64,000 nt of DNA, from NCBI GenBank assembly GCA_025603075.1, contig MU626291.1, positions 80,078 to 144,077 of the forward strand, in the 5' to 3' direction. Shown here in pieces: positions 24,489 to 35,918 of the stretch (within the stretch, counting starts at the first letter, position 1; each line of letters begins with the position of its first letter). Origin of the DNA: Neoconidiobolus thromboides FSU 785 (lineage: Eukaryota; Entomophthoromycota; Entomophthoromycetes; Entomophthorales; Neoconidiobolaceae). Both the position numbers and the translations under genes were made by a program. Under the pieces are notes generated by a model, which searched no databases, was not told the DNA's origin, and saw only the letters and a program-made list of their open reading frames with translations.

Positions 24489-26022
24489 TTAGAAGAGTAA
24501 TCTTAAAAGTTCATCGGCTTCGGTATTAACATAAAATTTTAAAGGCTGTTCGAAACCATTGCTAAAATAATAGGTCGTAAATAATGATGAATTATAAAAA
24601 ATAAATTGTTAACTTACAACTCCATATTAAAACAAGTAGAATAAGCCCCCATATTTTCAAAATAAAGCCAGTCATTTAACTCTAATTCTGGCAGCCTTAA
24701 GTTAGAATCTGTATTAATTTTATCTTTAGCTCCTAACGCTGGTCCCCACAAAGTACAAAACTGTAAGTTTTGCTCTGTTATTTCAGGTAAATAGAGCCCA
24801 TTTCGAAATAAAAGCTTAGGCTCGTATAAGATCTCTGGAATAAATGCCCCTTCTGAAAAGGATTTAAATACTCCATCATTCAAGTAATCTAAAATTTAAT
24901 TTAATTTTACTATTATCTTTTATAAATAAATTAGTACTTACACATAATAGATTTCTCTTCGCTATCATTATAGCACACTCTCTTACCAATGACAGTGGTA
25001 GCTAAGGTATAAAAAGAAGCAGCAAAAAAGCGACCAGGCTCAGCAATAAAAGTTAAATTAGCATCTTTAAAATAATCATTCAAAGATAGATTAACAACTT
25101 TTGCAATTTTAATAAATTGCTCCACATTTTTAATCCCTGGAAAGCCACCACCTATATCCAATATGGACAAATTAAAGCCAACCGATTTAGCTTGATCATA
25201 AATGATTCTAGCCCTACGTATAGTTTCTTTATAACCTTCAGGGTCAAGGCAATCACTACCAACATGAAAGCTTAAGCCTACGACATTAAGGTTAAAATCT
25301 TTAGCAGATTGTAGTAATTGTCTACAAGCTTCTAATTCAGCACCAAATTTAGAACTAAAAGGAACTTTGGAATGACAGTCCAATGGTAAAATTCTAAGAA
25401 ATAACTCAGCATTGGGATAATGGATATAAATTTTTATCAATTCATCAATGTTATCAAAGGTCATCTTTCGTACATTTACCTCTTTAGCATATTTCAGATG
25501 ATTCAATTGTTTACACGGATTAGCATAGATGATTCTGTTCGTTGATATATTATGTTTTAATATTGTTTGAATCTCTTTTTTACTGGCACAATCAAAGCTC
25601 ATTCCTAATTCTATCATCAATTTTATTAACATCTTATCCGGATTACTCTTCACTGCATAAAATGGAACCACATCTGGTAAATGTGTCTTCCATAGTTTAA
25701 ACATTTTGTAAACGGCACCCAGGTCACCTACTAAAAAAGAGTCCTGTATATTTTCATTTAATAGTTTATATTTGATAAATGCCAAGGGGTCAGTCTTTGG
25801 TAATTTTAAGATGCCCTCTTCTTGATTTAAGAAATTCGGAGACAATAAGGCTTCGTGGATAATGCTTTTTGATATACTGTCTTCGTATTTTGGTACCTTT
25901 AATTTGGCGATATTCATAGCTTCAATATGTGGGCTTCTAACTATTTTTGGTGATTTAGGAGTTAAGTCTAGCTTAAACTCACTGTCTATGTTAGGGCTTC
26001 CTACCAATAAGTTGGTGTTCAT
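24489..26022 (-). CDS. Ornithine decarboxylase-like protein with altered active site
   Basis: PLP fold-III decarboxylase family; canonical ODC makes putrescine from ornithine. Three exons: 26022-24942, 24888-24618, 24561-24489, giving 474 aa. Cofactor-binding features are kept: Lys in PFYAVKSN near 122, FDCASKKEIQ, SFHVGSD near 254, ILDIGGGFPG and AEPGRFF. The substrate side is not. The usual WGPTCD motif reads LWGPALGAKD near residue 408, so the catalytic Cys and adjacent Asp (mouse C360, D361) become Leu and Gly. The segment equivalent to ILYDH reads ILYEP after an insertion. FENMGAYSTCFN and the C-terminal FNGF remain. An inactive regulator (antizyme-inhibitor-like) or an enzyme with another substrate is more likely than a standard ODC. 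Splicing is frame-consistent, so this does not look like a pseudogene. Confidence 0.8.
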
Positions 26023-26794
26023 GATTCAGTTTTTTATAATAATAAAAGGCATTCTATGCTTTTTATTTGATATTTATATAATGTTGTATGCTTTGTTTTG
26101 ATCATTTTAAAATCGTTGATCTTATTTTTATTTTTTTGTAAATCTAATTTTACAATGGTTTATTTTAATTTGATGATTACGAAATTTAAATTTAGTTTGA
26201 ATTAAAATTAATTTGAAACAGTAAGATTATTAATAACTTCAGCATTTTATTTTTAATCACATTCCTATATAAATTCTAGATCTTAATATAATGATTATAT
26301 AGTAATTATATAATAATTTTACAACTGATTCATCAATAGGCCTCTTATTTTCATTCCATAGCTTACATTATAAGTTATTATATTCCAACTGTTTATTTTT
26401 ATATATATGTACTATATTTATTTATACTGATTTAAGTTGTCACCGTTTGATAAAAAAAGATCAAGCCTTTTTATAGCAAAGTTTTTCTGAACCTAAAAAA
26501 TATTATGAATTATAAAATTACATAAAACAAAAATAACATTTGCATTAAGATTATGAATCTCGTTTTCAGTATTTTATAAGTGCATACACTTCTAAAAATA
26601 TTTAGTAACTAAATAACAACTTATAATTTTAATTAAATAAATATGGTGAAGTTTTTTTGGCTTCATCACTTTTTACACCTTTTAAGCGATATTTGAGTGG
26701 AAAGATTATTATTAAAATTATTAAATATAAAAATACATCCCCATATATCAGAAATACTAAAAATTTTGATCTCAATAAAAAATAGTTTATTAAA
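26023..26794. other. Intergenic region upstream of the ODC-like gene
   Basis: About 770 bp between the ODC-like start and the alcohol dehydrogenase stop. It contains MITE copy 8 close to the dehydrogenase 3' end. No gene is visible. Confidence 0.6.
26641..26746 (+). mobile_element. MITE-like element, copy 8
   Basis: Starts ATATGGTGAAGTTTTTTTGG and ends ACATCCCCATAT. The 5' terminal repeat is mutated and the 3' one is intact. It lies about 50 bp beyond the alcohol dehydrogenase stop codon. Confidence 0.9.
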
Positions 26795-27853
26795 TTAATT
26801 GTTAAGTACAACCCTATATCTAACTTTACCATCGCGTACTAGTTGTACACCTTCATTACATTTATCCATAGGGTAGTTTTCTATCCAAGGGTAAACCTTA
26901 TGTTCAGCAGCAAAATCCAACATTTTACGGATTTCACAAGGGGATCCAATAGCTGAGCCACCAATAAAAATATTTTTCATAATTAAAGTAAATGGGCGAA
27001 GAGTAACGTTTGATTCTGGTACTGCTAATAATATAATTTTACCATCAATATCCATCCAATTTGCAAAAGTATCCCATTGAGAGTCATTAGCATTACTTGT
27101 GACAATAAGATATTTAAGAGTATCTTTAATCTTATCTGCTTCTTCTTCATTACTATAAGCAATGAAATGTTTGGCACCCATCTTTTTAGCATCGTTTTCT
27201 TTGGAATGAGAATGTGATAAGGCATAAACTTCACAACCCATAGCATTAGCAAATTGAATAGCTAAATGACCTAATCCACCAATACCAATGACACCAACTT
27301 TGTCACCTGATTTAAATCCATTATGAAGCATTGGTGTAAACACAGTGGCACCAGCGCATAGTAATGGTGCAGCATAGTCCGAAGGAATGCTTTCTGGAAT
27401 AAGGAAACAAAAATCTTCTTGGACATGAACTGCTTCCGCATACCCACCATAGGTGGTAGATCCATCAATATCCCTTTTTGAATTATAAGTGAGTCCGCTT
27501 TTCTTACAGAATACTTCTCTTTGGCGCTTACAAGCATAGCAATCATCATTCATACATGCAGCACATTGTGCACCTACCCCTACTCTATCCCCTACTTTAA
27601 GCTTTTGTACCTTATCACCTACTGCGGTTATCTCACCTACAATTTCATGACCAACAATCACTGGGTAATTAGTTGGACCCCATCCACTGTCCATGGTATG
27701 AAGATCAGAACCACAAATACCGCAGTGACTAATCTTGATTTCTACATCATTAGGTTGAAGTGGGGCAGCGTCATAAGTATATTTGACTAATTTTTCATCT
27801 TTTCCATGACAAGCATAGCCACTGATTTTGTTGTATTTTCCTGTATTTGACAT
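26795..27853 (-). CDS. Zinc-dependent alcohol dehydrogenase, cinnamyl-alcohol/ADH6 type
   Basis: Probably an NADP-dependent reductase of aliphatic and aromatic aldehydes in the cytosol. Intronless, 352 aa, typical family length. The catalytic zinc site is in HCGICGSDLHTMD and GHEIVGEI. The structural zinc site is the Cys cluster CAACMNDDCYACKRQREVFC. The Rossmann motif GIGGLGHLAIQFA is followed by a Ser-rich, non-acidic loop (ALSHSHSKENDAKKMGA), which suggests NADP rather than NAD. It ends with DGKVRYRVVLNN, as in yeast ADH6/7 relatives. The physiological aldehyde cannot be read from sequence. Confidence 0.9.
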   Translation of the reverse strand: MSNTGKYNKISGYACHGKDEKLVKYTYDAAPLQPNDVEIKISHCGICGSDLHTMDSGWGPTNYPVIVGHEIVGEITAVGDKVQKLKVGDRVGVGAQCAACMNDDCYACKRQREVFCKKSGLTYNSKRDIDGSTTYGGYAEAVHVQEDFCFLIPESIPSDYAAPLLCAGATVFTPMLHNGFKSGDKVGVIGIGGLGHLAIQFANAMGCEVYALSHSHSKENDAKKMGAKHFIAYSNEEEADKIKDTLKYLIVTSNANDSQWDTFANWMDIDGKIILLAVPESNVTLRPFTLIMKNIFIGGSAIGSPCEIRKMLDFAAEHKVYPWIENYPMDKCNEGVQLVRDGKVRYRVVLNN

Positions 27854-28524
27854 TTTTATTTAAAAATTTTGTTGTTTTTCCTCTCTTTATTTATACTTTT
27901 TGACTACTGTTGCATTTAGGTTTATTAACTCCCAATTAGTAATTGCGATGATATGTTAAATTATTCAAGAAGCTTCACTGTTCTATTTGTTTCGGTATTA
28001 CTTTAAGCATCCTTTTATTTCGGTCCTTCATTTCTCCTGTTTTTATGCGTTTATTTTTAATTTTCGAAATTTGATTGTTTAGTGTGTCGGGATTTTATTA
28101 AATTGTGTAGAATAAAAAGATATTATAATTTGATTTCATTACTGTATTTATTAATGAATGATTAATAATTTTTCTTCTATTAACAAAATTAAGTTACTAT
28201 AATAGTAATAGTTGAAGCCTGTAGCATTTAGCTTTATTATAGTTTTATTTATAGTAAAGTAGTACTTTTATTGTTAATTTATCAAATCATTATTGAGATT
28301 TTTGAATTATTTAAATTCAGTTATTTATTTAATCGGATAAAATCGAATGTAGTAATTAATGGCAAGGCTGATTGATGAACATAGTAAAGTATCCTCATAG
28401 GAAACATTAAGGATCTTCTATATAGTTATTTTTTTTATATCTTCATTAAGTATCATTTTCAATTATTTTCTAGTTGATACAAGATACTTATTAAAATTGT
28501 GTTTTTGAAGTTGATATAGCAATA

Positions 28525-28626
28525 TAAGAAGATTTTTTGGTTTCATTACTTTTCCCATCTTTTAAGCGCTATTTGAGCGAAAAGGTTGTTAGTAAAACCC
28601 CAAAATAAAAAATACATCCTCATATA
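28525..28626 (+). mobile_element. MITE-like element, copy 9
   Basis: Has the core TCTTTTAAGCGCTATTTGAG and the end AAATACATCCTCATAT. The 5' terminal repeat is degraded. Confidence 0.8.
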
Positions 28627-30131
28627 TTATTTAGCTTTTCATCTGATCTTTTAGCTTTCATGTTTTTACTTATATTTAATAAAATCAATGCTAAATAATA
28701 TAAAATTCTGCTTTATAGCTTACTATTTTTAAAAAGCTCAATATCAAGTTTTAAATTTTATTGAGATAAATATAGGAGAATAGAAGATTAGTCTATGATA
28801 ACATATAGCAATAAGTCAGATGTGTTTTTGAATTTAAACATGATAGAGTGGATTGTTTACCTTTTTGCTATTTGTTTTTTAAAAATGGCCCGATTTATTA
28901 TTGAAAATACGTAAAAAATCTTTCTAAAAATCAACCTTACCTATCTAAAGGTTTATATCTTAAAATTATTATCTAAAATGATATTTTTATTTAGGATAAT
29001 ATTTAAATAATTATAAGCTATACAGTAATTAAATCGTTAAATCTTTTTTGAAACAATTTAAATTAATCCGATTATTTGGGCAAATCCATTCCATTATACT
29101 AATATGTAGAATTGTTAGTTTAACTTTTTGTTGGAAAATCATTCTATCTTCATATAAAAAATACTTCCTGTTGCACTTAATGCCTTAGAAGTTGATTTTG
29201 ACCTAAAAAATGGTTAATTTTAAACTATTTTATATTATTAGATCGGACTTTAGCAAAATACTTGTTTTATTTAAAAGCAACTTAGAACAAAAACTAGCAA
29301 TTTTAATAAACCGCTTAGGTTATGAAACTTATATTTCTTACCAAATCGATATCAAAGAGCTTTCGATTTAAAAAAGGAACTATAGTGCCAAAGTATACAT
29401 AAATATATATAGTTTATTTTGGAAAATATTCAAAAAAAGTTTTACTTAATAAAACTACTGTCTATATATTAAATAGTTTATTATTTTTCAAGTTCTATTC
29501 TTACTAGCTTTGATTTTTTGTAGAAAGTTTATAAATTCCTAAATTAAATCAATTGTTTTTAGTTGATTATGTATAATAGCTAATATTCAAAAAATTGTTA
29601 ATAAATGAGCAGCAACTTATTTGTACTACATAAAAGATCTTTGATCGGGAGTATCAGTATACTTCACTAGCCTCTTGCATCATCGTTTTTTTACCTTTCA
29701 CTTATTAGAAGGGTTGATATTTTTGTCAGCTAAAACGAAGAAAGTTACCAATCGAAAGTACATCTGCTGCAACTCTATTGTGGTCTAGGTAACTGCTCAT
29801 TTAAAAATAAAAGCTTTCTAAAATCAGGCTAAAAAAAGATCAAGCTTTAAGAAAATAAACATACAAATAAGTAGCCCCAAAAATTATTGTAAATTAGGTA
29901 GAAATGGAGTTCAGTAGCTGTAAATAGTAAAAGTCAAAAATATAACTCCAAATTGTGTTCATCTAAGTTCAAATGGGATTTGAAAGTTTTGTAGACCTAA
30001 TTCATCAAATAATATAGGTAATTGATTTAAAATCTAAAGATTTTAGTTTCTACATTTTGGCCTAAAACTATATTAAAATTCAGTGTAATAAGTCAATAAT
30101 ATCTTGAGTTATATAATTGTCTAATTCCAAA

Positions 30132-30238
30132 TATATGTGAATATTTTTTTGGCTTCATCACTCCTTCCATCTTTTAAGTGCTATTTAAGCGAAAAAATTA
30201 CTAGTAAAGTTATTAAATACAAAAATGCATCCTCATAT
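30132..30238 (+). mobile_element. MITE-like element, copy 10
   Basis: Starts TATATGTGAATATTTTTTTG, has the core TCTTTTAAGTGCTATTTAAG, and ends AAATGCATCCTCATA. The body is open in the family frame. Confidence 0.85.
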
Positions 30239-31359
30239 ACTGTATAGTTATAATTTTTACAATAATTTGTATGATTGTGCCGATTTAAGCTTGACACTTA
30301 AATTTTTATTTGAAAATAAACATTCAACTGCATATATTTGATCAAACAATTGTATTTTATTTAAAATTGAAACACTATTACCAGGTTATTTTCTAATTGT
30401 TTATTGCTATTGAGTTTGATAGTATAGTTCGAGTTTATTATTATGAGTGATAAATTATTTTGTATTGCTTCATTTGAATTGTTACCAAAGGGCTTAAAGT
30501 AATAATTCTTTTCATACTATGAAATCAAATTTAAATTACTACGTTTAATTTGTACTTTAAGGAGAAATAATTAATAGTTAAAGTTAATTAATATTCGAAC
30601 ATACTTAATTTTGTATTCATTTTAATAAGTAATGTTTAATGAAGCGATAAAAATTATGTCAACTTATAAATAAACACTTATCATATTTAAGCTACAAACA
30701 AGGAAGATTAAATTGATGTAATTATAGCCCAATTTCAATTTATATAATGAAAATAAAACAATTTTTAATCAGTTTAAATGTTTTTCTAGTCAAATTTGTT
30801 CACTTTTATACTGCTGAATAAAGACTAATGCCTAAATTACAAATAAACTAAAAAGAGACTATATTTAAATTATAAATAAGTCAAAAAAAGGTTTAGTATG
30901 AATTTAATACATCTATATCGTTCTTTTAACTCAAACTTTAATTACTAAAATTGAGCCCTCAATAATTTGGATTTGATTTACGTTTCATACAAAATTAATT
31001 GAGTGTCTTTTCTCTAAATTTATTGAAGCAAAAAGCCAATAAAAGGAAATTCTTTCTAGCCGTTTAAAACAAAGTTCTCATTTGAATTAAAAATGGACTA
31101 AATTTATTTTTTTGCTAACAGTTTCACCTATCTTTCTATTTTAAAATTAATGTTACGTGATTCTAGTATGTTTGGTATGGATGATCAATCCAAAAATGAT
31201 GCTTTAAACTAATAATAGTTTAATGGTACTACAATGAATATATAAATACTATTCTTTATACTCTTCATACTTCATTTTTATTTCAAAAATAGATACTATT
31301 ATTTTTAAACCACTATTTCTATAATATTATCTATTTAATTTAATTCAATCATTTAAAGA

Positions 31360-33030
31360 ATGAAGCTCAACTTACTTTTACTACTAGTTACTATTTTAAT
31401 TTATCAAGCTCAGTCTATGAAGGTATTGATAAGTATGACCTTTGGTTCGCGTTCTCATATAAAAAATGTATTTGAAATAGGAAAAGTATTACAGGAACGC
31501 GGCGATCAAGTAGCATACATGTCATTAAAGCCAATGTTACGCTTTGCTGATGGTTATAATGTAACTAAATTCCAAGTAGGGCCAGATGATATTCAAATTG
31601 ATGATTTACGTGGAATAAGTGAATTAAATCAAACACCTGTTAATCCATTAGCAGATACTGTTAATGCTTTAGTGGATGGACTTCCTATAGTTTTTCGTAC
31701 TACTTTTGAGGATACTTTATCGGTTATTGATGAATATAAACCAGATGTTATGATTTGTGATTTCTTTTCATCTTCTTGTATTGAAGCTGCTTATCACCGC
31801 CATATCCCACTTATTGTAGGGTTCCAAACTTTGGATGGTCCTTATGTTCCACCCCCTTATATCACTGGAACTTTATCCTATTTCCCCACTACACTCGCCA
31901 ATTTAAGCTTTGGGCAACGTTTTTACTCAACGGTCATACATCCACTTACTGTATTGCCTTCCTTTTTAGCACTCAATTATAGATTAAACGTTGAAAGAGC
32001 ACGTTATAACTTACCAACTACTGTTGTAACGAATGTAGGCAATTGGGAAAATGCACTCAAATTATGCAACACTTTTATGGGTTTTGAAGGTGCTAGACCT
32101 TTAGATCCTAGCTTTAAATTGGTTGGCCCTATAATGTCAGAAGAACATGCTCCATTAAGTGACGGATTAAAACAGTTTTTAGATAAAAGACAAAAAGTAG
32201 TTTATATTGCATTTGGAAGTGGAGTTCAACTAAGCAGTAAAGATGTTAATATCATATTCAATAGTGTTAAAAAACTAGTAGAATATCAAAACGCTGATGG
32301 GATTATTTGGGCTTTAGGAAAAACTCAAAAGGCTACTTTCAATCAAACTGATATTAATATTACTCATAATGGTATCAATCTAACCGCTGAGGACTTATTA
32401 AACAATGCACATCCAAACATTAAGTTTTTAAATTGGGCTCCTCAAGTTGCTATATTAAACCATGAGAATACTAAACTTTTTATATCTCATGGTGGTTTAG
32501 AATCTGCTTTTGAATCCATGTACTCTGGAACTCCAATTTTAACCATTCCTTTCTTTGGTGACCAATATCGTAATGCTCGTAAAGTGGAAGAAATGGGCTT
32601 TGGTGGATATTCAGATAGATTTACGCAAACATCGATCTCCCTTTATAATAAAATTGGCGAAATGCTAGTCGATAAAGACCAAAGTAGAGCCAATGCTATG
32701 CAAAAATGGCAATTGATAGCAAAAACCAATTCTAAAAAGAAATACGAAGCTGCCGATATTATTCAAGAATACGTTGCTCTCTCTAAAGTTTGTAGAAATA
32801 AACCTGGATATAAAAATAAAAATCCAGGCTGCGAATTGGAACATCTTCTTCCCCTTTATCAATCAATTAATCCTTTGATCGCTTTTGGTGTCGATTCTAT
32901 AGTTTTTGCTATTGCTATTATAATTACTATAAGCTTACCTATTATTTATCTTGCTTCTATTCTTATCAAGCAGTTGCTTAAAATCATAAGAAATCATACT
33001 CATATTAAGAATAAGTTAAAATCTCAATGA
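31360..33030 (+). CDS. Membrane UDP-glycosyltransferase (GT1/UGT type)
   Basis: Transfers a sugar from a UDP-sugar to a lipophilic acceptor, probably on the ER lumenal side. Intronless, 556 aa. It has a signal peptide (MKLNLLLLLVTILIYQAQS), an N-terminal acceptor domain opening TFGSRSHIKNVFEIGKVL with the His expected near the catalytic site, and a C-terminal donor domain. The UGT signature there is NWAPQVAILNHENTKLFISH, then GGLESAFESMYSGTPILTIP and FFGDQYRNA. A C-terminal transmembrane helix (about 515-540) is followed by a basic tail, the layout of type I ER UGTs. Acceptor and sugar are not predictable. Confidence 0.92.
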   Translation: MKLNLLLLLVTILIYQAQSMKVLISMTFGSRSHIKNVFEIGKVLQERGDQVAYMSLKPMLRFADGYNVTKFQVGPDDIQIDDLRGISELNQTPVNPLADTVNALVDGLPIVFRTTFEDTLSVIDEYKPDVMICDFFSSSCIEAAYHRHIPLIVGFQTLDGPYVPPPYITGTLSYFPTTLANLSFGQRFYSTVIHPLTVLPSFLALNYRLNVERARYNLPTTVVTNVGNWENALKLCNTFMGFEGARPLDPSFKLVGPIMSEEHAPLSDGLKQFLDKRQKVVYIAFGSGVQLSSKDVNIIFNSVKKLVEYQNADGIIWALGKTQKATFNQTDINITHNGINLTAEDLLNNAHPNIKFLNWAPQVAILNHENTKLFISHGGLESAFESMYSGTPILTIPFFGDQYRNARKVEEMGFGGYSDRFTQTSISLYNKIGEMLVDKDQSRANAMQKWQLIAKTNSKKKYEAADIIQEYVALSKVCRNKPGYKNKNPGCELEHLLPLYQSINPLIAFGVDSIVFAIAIIITISLPIIYLASILIKQLLKIIRNHTHIKNKLKSQ

Positions 33031-34825
33031 TTCCTATACTTTCAATTTACTAGATGAAATAAAAAATTAATATTAATTAATGCTGAGTTTTATTTTGTTT
33101 AATTTTAATAACTTAGCATTTGTTATAAAGTACTACATCACAAACCGAATCGATGACTTTCCTATAAAAATTCATTACTCACACTTAATATAATAGTTGA
33201 TAAAGCTAATTTTTGATAATGAAGTCTAAAAATAATAAAAATTAGTGACAAGACATTTGAATAGAGAAATGATATAACTTAAACTACTCTTTGTCGAGAG
33301 TTTAACTATATCTCAAATTCTACTCAAAGGCTCAAATTCGTCCATCAAAGTTATAACATAAATTTAGTTAAATTTTTAATAAGCTTGTACTTCAAACATT
33401 GAACATTTTGTCAAGTTAATAATGTGTGTTGAACATAATTAGAAACCGCTTTTGATGTAAAAACTTTTATTTTCCTTAAAAAATTAGTAACAATATAGAT
33501 CCAAACGATTGGGTTACATTGTTTTAAAAATTTTATTTCCTGTTTATTTCAACTAGAAAGTTAAAGTACAGCCACATTTTTTTCAAGAAATTATTAGGAT
33601 TTTCCTAAAGTAATCTGATCTTTTTGATTTATAAAAATAGACTATATGAGCTACAATAACAACTTCATTTTTCAAAATTTTGTTAAGAATTATTTTAATT
33701 TAAATGTTTTAATTTTACTTCCACTATAAAAATGTAGTTGGTTGTATTCCACAATCACCAATAATAAAACATTTACCAATTTATTATTGGCTTATAATAA
33801 CTGTTTAAAAGATTGAAAACAACACTATAGTGGAGAATGTTATTTAATTATAATATTTTTTAAATCGGAGTTTACCTCTTTTGGCAATTATAACTAATTT
33901 TTATAAAATTAGTTTTATAGTTGCAGTTGGTTACTCTTGCCACTTGCACCACAAGGCCAGACTACTTTAGAAAAATCCTAATAATAGGAATTCAAAATAT
34001 AAAAATTAACTTTAATATAGGAATAATACAAAATATAAAGTAAGCGTTTTATAATTCCATTCTTTTCAATTTACAAAGTAATCAAGTAGTATTTTTACAG
34101 TTTATTGATCAACTTTACTAAAATGCTAATGATAGAGAGCATCCTTGTCTTCAATTATATAAGTTATGAAAAAAACGAAAGCTCTGAGGTATTTATAAAT
34201 ATAAACATGGACTTTTATCGATCGTTTACCTATATCTAAAAAAAAGAAAAGTAATAACTTTTATTTAAGAGAAGGTGCTTTATTTACTAATAAGAAGCCC
34301 TTATAACTTAAAATATTTAATATAAAGCATTTTGCTTATTAAAATAACATAGTTGATTAAAAATCAATGAGATTCTATTGCTGTTTTAAAGATTTTTATT
34401 GAATATTGGTTAAAAAAAGAAATAGTAGAGCCTTGGGTAAATGAAATGAAACAGAAGTTATTAAATAGGAATAAAACCAAAATTTTATATTTTATAAATT
34501 CATAGTTTATTAACAACTACTTTAATGAAGAATGGAATAGAGTGAGGAAGTATTGGATTCTATAGTAGATAATCAAAAAAACGATATATATATAACAGTA
34601 AAATAACACATAAGTTGTTTTATATTTGAGTTCCAAATTTTTATTGTAAATCGTTTTAGTTTAATTTTAAATTGATACATCAAAAAACTTAGCTACCCTT
34701 TGTTCATTTACTAAAGATAAGTAGTTTACAATAAATTGTACCACTATATGGAATAAACCCTTGGTTTTAATTCATCTGTATATAAAAACTTACAAAAAAA
34801 TAACAATCATTTTTATTCTATTAAA
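33031..34825. other. 1.8 kb gene-free interval
   Basis: AT-rich spacer between the UDP-glycosyltransferase and the amidase pseudogene. No MITE copy or recognisable coding segment is seen. Confidence 0.55.
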
Positions 34826-35918
34826 ATGAGTGTTATTAACCTCGATAACAAAATAATTCAAGAGTTAAGTTTAGGGATAGTTGAAAAACAATGGGAAGCA
34901 GTAGAAGTATTAAGTACTTTCGACAACAGGCCCATTTAGCCCATGACAAAACAAATTGTATAACTGAGTTTATGGATGAATATAGTGAAAAGGCAGCTGA
35001 AGAAATTGATATCAACATACAATCTGGTAAAGAGTATGATTTNNNNNNNNNNNNNNNNNNNNNNNNNNNNNNNNNNNNNNNNNNNNNNNNNNNNNNNNNN
35101 NNNNNNNNNNNNNNNNNNNNNNNNNNNNNNNNNNNNNNNNNNTCTACTAAGAAAAAAAGATTTGGGTATTTCACTTCTTGTGATAGTTTGCCTACTACAC
35201 CAGCAGTTGAAAGAGCAGTAAACGAAGCAGTACAAGCATTAGAAAATCAAGGGTATCAAGCAGTAGAATTTAAATCTGCACCAATGATAAATATCTTTTG
35301 TTTTGGTAGTGATATCCTTGAAGTTAATTCAAGCCAAGAGGCACTCAGTAAATTAGCCAATGAGGGTTACCGTCCATCAATTAGAGAAATAGTGTTTATG
35401 GGAAAATTACCAGAAGCTGTAAAGGCGAGTATCATTTATATATTGCACCTGTTTGGCGAAAATTTATTGGTCTATGCAGTTAATGTTCAAATAGAAAGAA
35501 GTGCTGAAGAGCTTTGGGAACTACATCATAAAGTAGAAACTTATTTTGTTGTTTATAAAGCAATATGAAGAATCAGGTACTGGCTTTTAATTTTTCCAAT
35601 GCATGTTTTACCTTTTCATAAACACGACGAATTTATAAAAACATTTTCTGCGACTTCTCTATATTCTATACTACATTCGTTTGAATTGAGTGATTAGCTA
35701 AGTGGTAAAATTATCAATGTACTTAACTTAGGGAGAGAGGTTTAAAAGATCTATGTGGCTGTTATGATACTATAGAAATCCAAGGACTTCCAGTTGGATT
35801 ACAAATCAGTTTTAAAAAGTATGAAGATTCTAAAGTATTGGAAGCTATGGAAACGGTGGATGGTGCTTTAAAAGAATTTAACAAAAAGAGTCAGTACTTT
35901 TCCATAAAAAGTTCTTAA
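34826..35918 (+). pseudogene. Amidase pseudogene (copy A), interrupted by an assembly gap
   Basis: Clearly paralogous to the intact amidase 1 kb downstream. The start (MSVINLDNKIIQELSLGIVE) is in frame, but a one-base loss near 34921 shifts the frame before QQAHLAHDKTNCITEF. A 100-N gap fills 35043-35142. The frame then continues to about 35568, ends early, and homology resumes to 35918 after a deletion of roughly 60 bp and a further stop. The 95 bp on each side of the gap match the downstream gene exactly, while sequence beyond them is strongly diverged. The gap stands for 565 bp in the paralog (37186-37750). Catalytic residues fall inside the gap and cannot be assessed. Confidence 0.88.
35043..35142. 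other. Assembly gap (100 N)
   Basis: Exactly 100 N, a placeholder length. The equivalent segment of the downstream paralog is 565 bp long, so the real distance is probably larger than shown. Confidence 0.99.

Larger units (their letters stand above)
27854..31359. other. 3.5 kb gene-free interval
   Basis: This is the longest gene-free stretch in the window. It holds the divergent promoters of the alcohol dehydrogenase and UDP-glycosyltransferase genes and two MITE copies. No open frame of note, tRNA or tandem repeat was seen. Confidence 0.6.

Noticed and set aside
24489-26022. ODC-like gene considered as a pseudogene
   Set aside because: All splice joins keep the frame, there are no premature stops, and conserved PLP motifs remain. 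Altered function fits better than decay.
26629-26832. Minus-strand open frame beyond the alcohol dehydrogenase stop
   Set aside because: It reads the reverse of MITE copy 8 and the tail of the dehydrogenase in another frame.
27854-31359. Search for hidden genes or RNAs in the 3.5 kb spacer
   Set aside because: No open frame of useful length, no tRNA-like cloverleaf and no splice-linked exon chain was seen. Only two MITE copies are present.
34836-35235. Four overlapping open frames in both strands spanning the N run
   Set aside because: They exist only because N translates as X through the 100-N gap. Only the plus-strand amidase homology is real.
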